49,688 nucleotides of DNA from SFTH01 sp963643985 (GTDB lineage Bacteria; Bacillota; Clostridia; Christensenellales; Aristaeellaceae): positions 1 through 49,688 of the forward strand of contig CAVINP010000005.1 of the NCBI GenBank assembly GCA_963643985.1. Reading direction: 5' to 3'. Below, one piece after another: positions 43,801-46,159 of this stretch. The stretch's first letter is position 1, and each line of letters starts with the position of its first letter. Under the pieces are notes generated by a model. It was not told the origin of the DNA, ran no database searches, and saw nothing but the letters and a program-made list of their open reading frames with translations. The translations under genes were made by a program, and so were the position numbers.

Positions 43801-46095
43801 ACCGATCTCGAAAATGCGACCGCGCAAAAACAGGAAGCCGACGAGGCGTATGAGAATGCACGCAAACATCTGGAGGATTTGAACAACGCCGATCAGCTGC
43901 TCGAGGATGCCGGAAAGGCACTTGAAGAGGCAAATGCAGCGCTTGAAAGCGCAAAGCAGAGCGGCGATCAGGCAGCCATTGAAGCAGCTCAGAGCAATGC
44001 AGATGCGGCCAACGAGGCCGCGAAGCAGGCCAAGGCACTGGTACTCGAAGCCAAGACGGACAACGGTCAGGCACAGCAGGCACTCGAAGAAGCCTACAAT
44101 GCCAAGGCGCAGGCCGAGCAGGCGAAGACCAAAGCCGAACAGGCACTGGCCGATGCCGAGCAGGCGCTCAATGATGCACAGACCGAACTCGGCGATGCCA
44201 GGCGCATCATGGACGCAGCCGAAAAGCAGCGCGACAGTGCCGAAGCTCAAAAGGCACTTGAACAGGCTGAGGCTGAGCGCGACGCACTCGCCGATGCACC
44301 CGAGAAGCTGACCGAAGCTGAGCAGGCACTCAACGATGCACAGAAGGCCTACGATGAGGCGTATCAGGCGTATGTCGATTCCAACACCGATATCATTCCT
44401 GCGGATGACGGCTCGGACGATGTGCATTCCAAGCTCGATGCACTCGATGAGGCTCAGACCAAACTGGATGCAGCCAAGACTGCCTACGACAGCGCAGTCG
44501 CCCGAAACGAAGCCTATGAGGAGGCCGGGCAGTCAGCGGAGGATGCCAAGACGAACGCCGATGAGGCAGCTCAGGCAGCCAAGGATGCGCTCGATGAGGT
44601 CGGCACTCTTCCGACGGACGAAATCGGATCCGATTTCGCGCCCGATCCGGAAGACAGAGAGAGACAGGCGACCATCACCGCAGACGGCGATGTGACCATC
44701 ATCTCCGGCGGCAGCGTCAGCGGCGAGAATGGCGAAAGCCTGACCATCGACACCGCCGGCAAGGTAAAGATTGATGCGAAGGGCGATGTAAGTATCACGG
44801 ATACGCAGGACCTGACCATCGACGAGATCATCGCAGACGGCGGCAATGCGGACATCACCACAGTCGGCGACATCACCTCGACCGGCAACGATCCCGCAAT
44901 CACTGCCGACAAGATCGAACTCGATGCCATCCAAATCGGCGATGAACCGACGAAGATCGGCAGCAAGGACGACCCGCTGCACGTTTCCACCGATGAAATG
45001 GGCGTACGCGGCGGCGATGTGAACGTGGACGATGACGGCTCCGTGATACTGGACGACGTGATCGCGGATCACCTCGGCCTGAATGCGGACGGCGATATCA
45101 GCCAAAAGGACGGCACCCGTGTTGATGCCAAGGAACTTGAAATTGAAGCCGACGGCAACATCGGCAGCAAGGACAAGCCGATTGAAATCGACTCCGACCG
45201 CATTTCCGCAAAGGGCGACGATATCTTCATCGACAACAAGTCGTCCGATCTGATCGTTGATGAGATCGCCGGCAGGAAGGTTGAGATCAAGACCGACGGC
45301 AACATCAACACAGCGCCCGACGGCAAGATCACGGCCAAGGATCTGGTCATCGATGCACGCGATGACATCGGCAAGGCAGATGCACCGATTTCCATCGATG
45401 TCAGCGGCAAGCTTGTGCTTGACTCCCTGCGCGGCCATACCTACGGCGATGTACGCAAGACCGGGCAAAAGAAGGCCAAGGCAGATGTGCTTACCGACCC
45501 CGAGAGCAAGATCAAAGTCATCGGAGAGTTCCGAAACGGCGCGTATCTCGAGGTGATCAACACCAACCATCTCGCGCGACTGCTGCATGCGGCCTTGCTC
45601 GAGCAACTGAAGTGCGAATGCGAAGGCCTGACGCAGTACAGTGCGGACTGCACGGCGTGGCACGATGCCCTGGCTCTGCAGACCCTGATCGATATGGCAG
45701 ATTGCGACGGCTGCAGCTTCCTCTGGAAGCTGATCAGCGACGGCAAGACGCTCTACGATCTTGCACTGGGTATCTTTGGCACAGTGGATGAGCTCTACGA
45801 CGGATCGCTGTACTTCACCTTCGATCCGGAAGCACTGGGCGGGAAGCCCGTGGAGCAGCTTGAGGGCGAAACGCTCTATGTGCTCTGCTGCGTGGACGGT
45901 GAAGTGATCTGCATCGAGACCACGGTCAAGAATGGCGGCGTGAGCTTCACACTGGATGCGCTGGGCGAAGCAAACCTTGGCTATACCGAGTTTGTGATAC
46001 TGGATGCCGAAACGTTTGAAGCCATGTGGCAGGCCGATGAGATTCCGTCACAGACGCTGCTGAACGAAGCAGGCCAAACAGTTGAATCACTTTAA
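16801..46095 (+). CDS. Giant secreted beta-repeat surface protein (9764 aa)
   Basis: A single open frame of 29,295 bp. Residues 1-32 are a signal peptide (MKRSFKGEILKKG, a hydrophobic core, VVA cleavage). Then come an acidic linker (about 79-180), RTX-like acidic repeats (about 309-395), InlB-like modules (about 848-930, 990-1078, 1170-1354, 2230-2393), a helical insertion (about 1821-2120), and a long array of 52-60-residue Gly/Ala/Val/Asn repeats up to about 6050. Less regular beta-rich sequence (6070-7600), a helical region, coiled coil 1 (7847-8160), beta-solenoid, coiled coil 2 (8580-9270), a final solenoid (9284-9547) and a Cys-containing C-terminal domain (9560-9764) follow. The repeats resemble those of very large filamentous adhesins. 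No sortase, SLH, choline-binding or barrel anchor is seen. The ATG at 16801 follows AGAGGTG. A surface fibre for adhesion or cell contact is the best inference. Confidence 0.93.
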   Translation: MKRSFKGEILKKGSALLASIMLALLGASGVVAESTTHVPTVAQSMPSEENILTSGSSSHLSGVAAAVPVLEQEISLAAETEDEDSPEEKETPDPDGQTDEDPDVSAQVKPGKATITEHTAIDGSSLLDEEQSFENGPDEDGDDEDDSEDDSADDDEADGSDGEADDEAEEDGGGTEEDIVTNAIQKAVDAALGSLTDLSDSITVKVESGAYDGDIKISRDKLSKEITLDKNFTLNIVADQDDATNGGADNSVKVNGDITIDGIDVLLAGIYLSLEKKTTVANANLHYVGTREDDNVNVELGEDASATIETGEGDDMVSASAHASAGDADISTGDGNDEVSLEGLDSKTKDGEAGSANVCTGDGNDRVNIDASVANAYDGVSVDEGEGYDRLHLSGSLSESDDERISGDKSGITMRNGDGNSFDVSIGDSVENFTDELENKEQIEIGDGDIVDGVYTVTGDISFTDFVLKTATQQLTVVGGDGLLNSLIVDQGEIGDSIGDIDAGNLNLRISGADITIDGALKGNNILISAQDENKVEIDELSLDSIGGILADMAANFLDLKLNSKVTLSENASLDAIADVDIEAKVEQKGGMLSLLGEDFSKLVNVKIGNATIDICGRIATQNGSINLAATAEAEVDTSSLTLPLAVNVLVDSTEINIRDTAELSAAEDINAKASGSVSLTANVEADLLPVSLAVTSVLNDVHITVDGAKLDAAGDIDISAEGSMNVTTTAGIGDGEAKDNQGGYFAIAVALQDVSAKLTNGAVLTAGGDVSVSSEASSEVTTEAKSALPEEKGGDDDGEELSLEYVKKIGMLLLKKAAEAAGEKNEVIAKITAGLGLLDGEYAIGACVTNDTDKGLVAFSEQYADKGDEVSAVVTPVEGYTVDTVKLRYLVPGAAEYTYETLTAEEGTLEYKFTMPGYPVDICVTYEEGDAPSTDEDADWLFEEDEEEDAYEFEDIIRLFDDATEGATNDGAEIAKRATQDSEDGTPIRFDVDETSSKYGALLTEADITNADSGLEVVIVSNPKDGCSMKDGSLKLSYKKEDGTIVTVEIPENDNGEYVFTMPDDVDENGVTISAEFSSDEAEDEDSETDSSSSQVTGALAVTVARNRNNAVVDLGAGRIEAAGSAAVSASAQTVVSNVADGSAATRNDAGKLPEKEEEEGEEKSYDDKAMEVAVSTDGVEVSRPRADAGDTLKLNVSDEQYKQGLKLTGATIRLLDESGAETGDTITLDGDDEFVVPVEWKDKGSKIAIEATVAEKDVSVEADEVRNGAIETATVKADAGERVNVTITADEGYRVKSGSVYAVITTDTDGVKKEQSVLCSRSSSGKYTFEVPEGTDASACIRVTAEFEEGEDSGDDTFSAGVAVGVAVVRHSNSAVIRSGEISAADGLTISAETGDESERTHIVNDVKAGYSEGNIGVGGAVAVSVDSVKTSALICDAATLAIGGELSTQANAYVHLGTQADASGDLESGNTGVGAGIAVAVSGVDTNAAVQDGVALVDPDEAESEVIGLDGVSVIAKQDISDAVLAKAGSAGGYSITPVVALDVAGSEATAYMGRTQGATIDMAQQGEELHTTTIFAQTSVAHDVAANASAAGSSVAAGGAFGITLFNDGANAKLLADVKANGVYVGAQSGSEVKLVSTASAAGGESDDENDDADDAEGSADNQADGLLAGAAKLASETDSHSMSQEQVSTQSVGRQPAQTSEGSVAAAAGFALNIMSNTSDAAVDGGAQIKAVASEACDDGEEDEDAEDFELEMNGAVRAVSKNRTQAEIKANASTTKAATGVGAAVAINIVTIENVADVAGAAIEADTLEVSAVMLEQSEDEDGDEEDDDSNAFEKRLESVLENLISGLIKDLGLDRYLDNESVARTLSEQLSGVVNTFAEELLDGTGLEQLLEVENIEDTFAENADAASAELNKLPDTIVASIGDILKDKFGDTLDYSAWEETLGDELQASFSSEEMSSVLLTVARDGLLDTILDYVKCGVSGENFDENLIEENLTAAIDDALQTLGDKLTDVVVNTVEAHLPEDVTNKSVSELKEEIGAYLKNEVGNLASKLYEPLTDGMVDVDKLVEFVSGDMADSFKDNFTEAVSKSGLALTSAAIDMLTSWLGVQVEVEDQSAMHVVKTESIAGAGESDNAIAGSVAIAVINGRTSATVSDLDAGEKDSFALQIAGDMNVKAENVQRVTTTASASLDADGDADANEEAGAAETEDAGNGGAANVLKTDKAAINVGNGGDAEIAGNSVTLSADEGYRLPGSVSYSYTDKEGKEHDGSFAVGADGKFTIVIPSDLAEDGKLSVVAEFEEDEHEIDADSAVSVSDPEAKLNDPVKVTVRNISGRKLTKLTYTYMEDGIQQEKEILVVDSSTAAETVYCFNMPDADVTVHAEFEDVEEGGKAGADVKNGKGNSVGVGASFAFTYGEDTTQAGIGDNRTTRADTLEIRATSDRKIETASVSGTDPLESGDGDNADKDDSAEEEEGSDSKNISVDASVAVNLLDGKVYTFVGKNTDITTTGEDTIEVDPDEEDGDTVNLLMLATETGEAVANASGFSMGESTAVGAAVALNIVSTDILTQFEGNADVNGTAKIDAHSSSADTSNAIATAIGADLQRYLDKFDSAKGSAEDFFNGKDVPEKTDRNKDNDTAGRLNERVSGEGSGEQARNDLPLSTNVLRNQDAQISGTDVASDATKTGADSACDAADRDITAADSTSESTKLQVAAAVGLTVSEHKVKTLASGTISAAGGAQISAENEGNFRTLGTGAAMSLARKSGSVAAGVAVSVNNNEAIVETDNAAIESEGDVELSATLTQNMNDDFRGQLAAQALAGAVSGNGGSTSIGGAVAVLVSNARTNVITANGTAISADKLAISTSDKTKLAVRAGGVSISKGSSVGIGASAAVIYANNRIRTLIGDGTKIETGSLEVSAEKLGVTMDDYENAFGIDKLISDTSKLSEDERSDADTGIINVHKGEDDESYTVSINITSSDLLEAVDLLNFLSSTNYYAEAIAGSIMGGSSSDSNASVAGSVAIVYFNNTVEALVGDNAEINVGDGDMTLEAKDTANTRIIAGALNAAPSKAGVGLTFAYLQNEDRVRSSVGESSIIDVAGSYLQNASTDMDTQLFTVAASISTSSDSKATVGGALNVIASKNETESKVADGAKITAGAGIDVLSVTDMDQLLVSVSTAVAAGGKVAAGGTFDVIINEAVTNTGIGNNVDLTADAGDINIKATDCGRLLSMIASVSAAKGANTVAGALSVLVSKVKVNTFIGDGSSIEAQNGNVSVLADSDAWALNGALAAAGSSGANAIGATVNVNVFDRDVQVNIGSGATAEKVQLVSGQDVLAQACAKDVTVVVAVAAGVSTSDVAFSGTIPVVVSESRIHNNVSGNALMQAGGNVGAASNYDSKLYAVAGGVSVATSGTAAGVAASTVIHLNVVETIIGSGAQLIAAAETANETELASNRKFKGVYVGATGRETAVMATLGVSGGKSVAAQGVVNTMVVDNSVRASANGATLIAGYAAEGESSASGDGDVTVEADDDSAIYNCAGALAASGSVGAGATVVVLVFDKDVTAEATDARIIAGRDVNVTANSKDDLWLLAVTFGVGAKVGVAGGANVATFSGVTKALLGKNVEAGRNVNVKADSDERFINAAMTAGVAGKAGVSAVAVVTCFKMKTTADVQVNASVNAQGDVNVAANSKEFVTSDAVGAAVGGSAGVGGTLDLIINKVNTAANILGGANVTGKTGAVGVTAKDDYQLLAIVGTIAASGTAGVGVSALVSISNNNVSAVVGEGAKLDAGTDVNVDAKALRDADAYVATAAGGGSAGIAASVTAILIGGKLDKDSSSAIYADGGVNPEKQVGGAFGSANGAARAYQPDDDLDAMLKADADDKGMAERGEGYGSYGQTTEGDSNVYYDGIDEDGNAVRYVLYKDASGNKYYKLNGRFYTKEENDQMKLASVSESALTKATGTSSSDAGMNEDKYEETAAGLGYGDTAVAGLVDGVSAAIMAGAEVNAAADINVLGSDTLSVNMIAGSLGIGGSAGVGAGISFGLLSSQVSATVGDNAKLSAGKDVNVKAVSGGADGSSANDKLGSEAKEINDKADEKAGDSAKASAIRMIGVVAAGGGAAGVGVSAGVLVVNGLAQAVLSGDVLTAENVNVRAEMNFRQVLTTVVSVAVGGTAGIGVSAGATYFEGKVLSAIDGAARIGTGDNPVDNVNVTSGGETTAIAVAAGVAGGTVGVAVNMALAINKLDIDTFIGKGATVCASGDVAVRSDFETTSQAFLVSGAAGATAVGVSVVVNLSNADSRTYIGTVPGKIANGISGSVNAGNVAVEGKLKANIDMTALGLSVGAVAVNGLVAIGINKAANIAAISAANISASDKLSVAANLAGDTKVYATSVVGGAVAVGATVALAYHKSVNEACIDLTDAQVDAGSIELNAGSESDPYRSTAQTLVVTGSAGSVAVALNFGVAINASENSARIVGDGGTLNTQGDLNMLAFGNTEAYSVVANAGVGGISANVSMALATIKSVQKAQIEAVSEIKVGGALDVASYQNVLKDSTNGYKRRSISVSVNREGIPSLSFGTMAEAYIFSASAGMLSLSANAATAIANATGIADVNASTLTVGGNMSVRSYGDSHAVAKVDKLTVTALSVGLMAGYAYASGDYEATVSTGNEIRVNGGTLEIEAKYIADAAANMTPAFGGVSVSLGDVGINFSFAQVRTIARAGISGTGKVSANNVNVYAQGKITATAEVGTPQLKVGAVTIALSSSVATLSADQQAAIKGVRMNAGSVSVSSDMNDGSEFTDKKKGANAYIGATGGGPGVSLSMANVGVNVAVAIANAKNIASVEDGANVGSSDNYGNLNVIARGTAFATADVAKPDVSVSLASVTVNVLIAKVKSSFNATVNGGEMYLQNLNVKSLPTTEARAYTASSSYGVSASLAKADTNVAIATNDAQSVAAVTGGRYHIKNSSNADAVNVAAETDANAMAGVRNGAVDASAVKLAVNIVEAALAGTNEAFIKNAQLIFEEKGRVNVSSRYNLSSDGSTVTGKANAVIASAMVSASLFSASSHTAKANSNGTSRAYISNTGIENAEKLNVTTTGASVALPEQGNAAVSVTGVGAGLVLLYANADGTFEAYIDTGDATVQADAVDVNVRHEAKADAVLTTPKNGVSASLASFETNIARANVGLNVMAAILGNGTISCSGTLNVMANGNAAAKAAVTKPSVSVSGVTVAANVLTSGLSGTQSAYTDVRNLYAKDVNITANYNAGKSRSNAASRAILGDTAVSVSLANAQVHVLTARDASIVEARFGISGNAETGNVNVLANGTTTAKAGLEVASGSVSVSLAGVGVVKTYAKASASFNASANISEGASATTGDLNVKATYTADSYASVAQPAGGVSGVSANTNIAEANVAPVSGRYSGFAGISGTGTLQVKGNVNVQALATANALSEIPSSKISISGVSVAVNVATANMKLDQQADIGGVTLTATGKVNVETKLNAASARATTGSAGGTSLSLVGADVNEAYANESARSAAAISSGNITAGGAVTVLSDIVSQAKADAKNAMSIGLASFGGLYAKATTSDNSSATVKGANIHAASADIRANADTNAEASSDSPGGASLVSGSSGTMDAYVGTSGNRQTAVVTVSDNAHITTTGSISIAAANTATANTAMNSGTTIAGISVSKNNLVTNSYMDTRVTIGPGAVLRTTKTGGGVTLKASDKFNAHENASSKTIAVGSVAQPVAQNNVDQNVVIGIYGRIVAMGNISSEASSDANVTSVLDVDAIGIFGKGTVKAFNYLNRNVQTIAASGSEIRSNFGDIEIGSYSGREDYISATTEGKSIGLVGISNGYSLSSLIAKVGVDIRRGSEIDGTQGTVTIAGYGGSKSISAETDFSGGGLSASNKVESEVHFGDSGNSSMSRVEIGVSGSGADTVIRGGNVNILSRIYRLNAAADAVSKTAGAHAVAKAYSDVYFNFDASVNVDHADIQAYDDLKVQCDPTPVVSSNNATGAEAFAKITAFIGKVVADTEVQGRVTSNLSFTDNTKVRASGASIVVDNFGGGVDVYSKAVRRALATKSENETTKGLSVTRSNSFGRAQFTIGDSAAGIAVSIDTNGKVYFIGANGSASRSDGKIRISKLQNNGSGTLNFWITGSDSIKNITVYGIRHVQDVTIKNFSDYELVVGDIDVFNEAYSAPVVKVNGRSMGSGNFSDNRGVSAKETPEVSIISYTGADIEIAGLISNENGSVTIEWKDYEEAGNNVSGNLTTQMVAYGGGSVLVAPIWAHKLTVSAADNLGTSEDDRVQAYLNVYNGEKPVVIIDAQNDIYLNLTLAEITVATQLPDKVSEASIDTGMLLKNVLADGLVNMKLDDPIRLCYKANGESFSASVLGGVQFTEDSVKLSGDATITLEALGRYLKSASTAYADNGTSVEQVEVKTYVLPNEVEIVLHDGKINEVIIPDGVDFSVDEYRLTGDILSMENGRVTLNIQTGELRVSDDYVGSFIMNVKHTSDGWMLDGNLYHLTAYETMQGTETIESKFWKTQGKYNYYLVKAYTADELFDADGKYYVIRMQLKDGKETLKDVYEAKHKDKDNWSASFSAAGSQTKSWNINGATLTMTFSYDGSNVASSLSINGTGYAVQNNRPVGIDDALALTLEGVLLSISTSSASGSVTLKRIDLDEQVEREQWSESYTDEVTEEVVSMNHTGYKLDDNVNVILYTSMLYVPTQDTATTYEIVAQSGEAFFEENNTPSVGEIELGAGSVITLKSEDGIYFLKDGLQVSDAGMMQMTANGHTLLFNLLDDSLEYKTVNAGKTQFTISSDADGKLEKVTICEGEAVYLERITDDLAKVVSAGEDQVTYKALRNGNRVDCTAETGADGRLIMLGDTTVLGLRTVGEVTYYDIYENGILRFILGTDGSFANAQPVEDAVAYVKTQQNEDKPEFWIDKLTSGSDMLLYVNGSNTRLLDANDDGTSDETGNLTVGGNLIVHTESSSGFGTTEDPLEMDITGTIMINNDSHDPDEQTIVKTDMYYNVAAGNSYQMGYIVVDGVTLKIVGNGTVLGKTVNVINGGKLIIDILGDFKMDGEIVVEDGEMNAVVGGIVNIGDVLTGKVITKAAGEAVEADKIYYSRTGLGVKDCYDYTRVKDPKDEQKLYSLEGKGMFSLKTTETEIVVDDIYGDGGVALESVKQYITIDEMLTGSDSSLTAAGDVTINRDAILSGGTNSITAGGSIRNADSDIEAHPQFIIEDAKLDMTAGKDICISHLLQQTSAATMKATTGSITSKTWYILGSRLKAEAETGIEVINMADKAETPAVQIYHSNDDLTNAHTGESGNLGVYLTVNNGDLTFRTGDAGGNADNSADILAVASTIDMDVNGSVNISEMRVNTDEGDHGDTVESGKIYRNNTAMTGGIAQSKRAYGSEINIKAVNGSVPVGNWTIAGARLADGSLNAGIGRSSINVTALGDIALDYNLLGIDEAQRIAAQELTVTDGSRVTLTSTEGAVTFTRDADNTDTADFVILGDEASSTRSELTVYSGKDLEISAVESTYADIALRSTAADVHFDRISAVKTNLTIEAANDILSRHDRHNMISFNDASGRIDVQHPEENASLTLSAGGDIGQSDRWLYVNVPEEITVRIDRVTDLFMDGSERVDDETQRRITYEYLIENGYDAVQAAGALLGGDYAGYADERFYNVLLSELDASTLAQWLLDRGSEVYARSTKPYVWQNMTDVDLSDYIRAMVTDDQGNISDESIAAVFGSEFVAAANAESANAESSYYQKSVLEILTDAVLNGNENVPEADAGIVYNKLYADGEIAYTYDLAGNAVKEGTLQDLINFLINNSSDEYRAAITNAARQTAIATDEEELNRLNTEKAELEARRDAARAEVEALLSARDTARANVRSLEGQLADEQARLDNLTAQSAAQKDIKAQQKIVDTVNEQLTLAKETLTGTETQLAARRSEAIEAQTQIDGMLVEIAQRSAAYVGYDRINGSRSEADVLSKTGEAEKAVQSGTTGDALTALEAALAAANAETNYNEASLSRANARGKLLKELSETIPPRAKAELDAAEAALTAAEKAYSDKQPAGTQALIAFENAEAALKLCKAGTAEYEAALTEYNSAKEALDVCEQDLSAAEAVISGCQTDLVEAQSNYDRALNARQNATAYAYGMANSYIDYDARDLTVSMGNANGEVYICNEGHIDLSVDNGDVTIGNIFSERGDISVTAKGGSILGAALDDTNANYANQESTYINDGDKIAHINGRVITLSAMADIGSATQDLIIEERANRIDKIANATDVIHTGRKPGSANANTELGSVVGIETAQRYEELLTPEGNWLDEAYTVVPVTLIDANGTRVAAEMTLKDLRSAYALSSVDDETIYVTFGAFDETDTQVGSAMTVALRYDFLHTYDSATGTKLCAEAREGSIYLTELTGEIGVGEILAAGDATITGEIASTDEERTTVAVGGTLTVNAQGSVRLNAEGDLTLQLNTDENHVDVTTLGEGDITINSDSDKTLTGTAISGGSVNLSNGGDIGESAEETFIVASDAANGGKVSLFGGNINVSQSEGDMRLGEIDSDGNLNLDVAGSVIDTNANDLNSAIDRVKQAEKAETDARRAYEEAADKLNLLNYADQFENARTALETAKTEAKNAETAATQANAALETATQAYTEQVEKSGEASEEALEALRRLNEAQQNADQAAVALESANAALETAKADPVNVLDEALAEIETMRANGASEADVAKALDAAVANYRSSYTDNAEHTDSVKLRELELLLAEQNLAAAKEAQSSLIAEAQQRLEEATQAYAANPNDPLAKQELADAQQALEDAEAKAEQLADDVTALEEAKKAAEEALEDARSETDAAADDTNAAKATWDQAAATLDYAKGVLSAQLKVNNAEDDETRAAAEYLLSAEDASYNAYQNYIQNPTAENKVAFDKACEAVTEAQKLLDAVENGDEATRESAADAIEALGEAADNADSEKYAQAYAEALAAAKKLAEAQQNRENAEGARDTAQTDLENATAQKQEADEAYENARKHLEDLNNADQLLEDAGKALEEANAALESAKQSGDQAAIEAAQSNADAANEAAKQAKALVLEAKTDNGQAQQALEEAYNAKAQAEQAKTKAEQALADAEQALNDAQTELGDARRIMDAAEKQRDSAEAQKALEQAEAERDALADAPEKLTEAEQALNDAQKAYDEAYQAYVDSNTDIIPADDGSDDVHSKLDALDEAQTKLDAAKTAYDSAVARNEAYEEAGQSAEDAKTNADEAAQAAKDALDEVGTLPTDEIGSDFAPDPEDRERQATITADGDVTIISGGSVSGENGESLTIDTAGKVKIDAKGDVSITDTQDLTIDEIIADGGNADITTVGDITSTGNDPAITADKIELDAIQIGDEPTKIGSKDDPLHVSTDEMGVRGGDVNVDDDGSVILDDVIADHLGLNADGDISQKDGTRVDAKELEIEADGNIGSKDKPIEIDSDRISAKGDDIFIDNKSSDLIVDEIAGRKVEIKTDGNINTAPDGKITAKDLVIDARDDIGKADAPISIDVSGKLVLDSLRGHTYGDVRKTGQKKAKADVLTDPESKIKVIGEFRNGAYLEVINTNHLARLLHAALLEQLKCECEGLTQYSADCTAWHDALALQTLIDMADCDGCSFLWKLISDGKTLYDLALGIFGTVDELYDGSLYFTFDPEALGGKPVEQLEGETLYVLCCVDGEVICIETTVKNGGVSFTLDALGEANLGYTEFVILDAETFEAMWQADEIPSQTLLNEAGQTVESL
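17725..17985 (+). repeat. RTX-like acidic repeats in the giant protein
   Basis: Four spaced copies of a T/E-G-(D/E)-G-(N/D)-D-x-V motif occur: TGEGDDMVSAS, TGDGNDEVSLE, TGDGNDRVNID and DEGEGYDRLHL, 22-27 residues apart. They resemble the calcium-binding nonapeptide repeats of RTX proteins (GGxGxDxUx) but are not tandem. Confidence 0.55.
20080..34960 (+). repeat. Array of ~52-60-residue beta repeats in the giant protein
   Basis: The unit reads roughly (D/N)VNVxA, a variable stretch, A-x-G-x-AGVGxxxxV, then AxIGxxAxIxAG. Successive units at about 26450-28250 measure 56, 59, 56, then 52, 55, 55 and 53 residues. Several dozen copies are present, broken by the helical insertion at 22262-23160, two InlB-like modules, and linkers near 24630-24940 and 28290-28740. 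Copies are diverged, so the array is old or under diversifying selection. Units after about 30600 carry a distinct VSVSLAxVxVNV phrase. Confidence 0.8.
40340..41280 (+). other. Coiled-coil segment 1 of the giant protein
   Basis: Residues about 7847-8160 are free of the beta-repeat pattern and rich in Ala, Glu, Leu, Arg and Gln with heptad spacing, for example EEELNRLNTEKAELEARRDA and ALTALEAALAAANAE. A long coiled coil is the straightforward reading. It is preceded by a shorter helical stretch (about 7640-7840). Confidence 0.75.
42540..44610 (+). other. Coiled-coil segment 2 of the giant protein
   Basis: Residues about 8580-9270 are almost wholly Ala/Glu/Gln/Asp/Lys with recurrent A-x-x-A-L-E-x-A phrases, the longest helical section of the protein. 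The nucleotide sequence is repetitive (GAAGC, GCACTCGA and similar) and may be prone to recombination. Beta-solenoid sequence flanks it on both sides. Confidence 0.8.
45480..46092 (+). other. Cys-containing C-terminal domain of the giant protein
   Basis: Residues about 9560-9764 depart from solenoid sequence and look globular. Eight Cys are clustered: CEC, SADCT, DCDGC, LCC and VIC. Such density contrasts with the rest of the protein, where Cys is rare. It could form disulfides or bind metal, and may be the anchoring or assembly domain since no known anchor is present. Confidence 0.6.
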
Positions 46096-46103
46096 AACGA
46101 CCA

Positions 46104-46132
46104 CCCTTGCCGTTCATTGCGAACGGCAGGGG
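46104..46132 (+). terminator. Hairpin terminator after the giant gene
   Basis: CCCTTGCCGTTC (46104-46115) pairs with GAACGGCAGGGG (46121-46132) with one or two G-U pairs and a 5-nt loop, 8 bp after the stop. Only AAATTTTA follows, so read-through into the next gene is possible. Confidence 0.6.
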
Positions 46133-46159
46133 AAATTTTAGAATGGAGAGAAGATCAAA

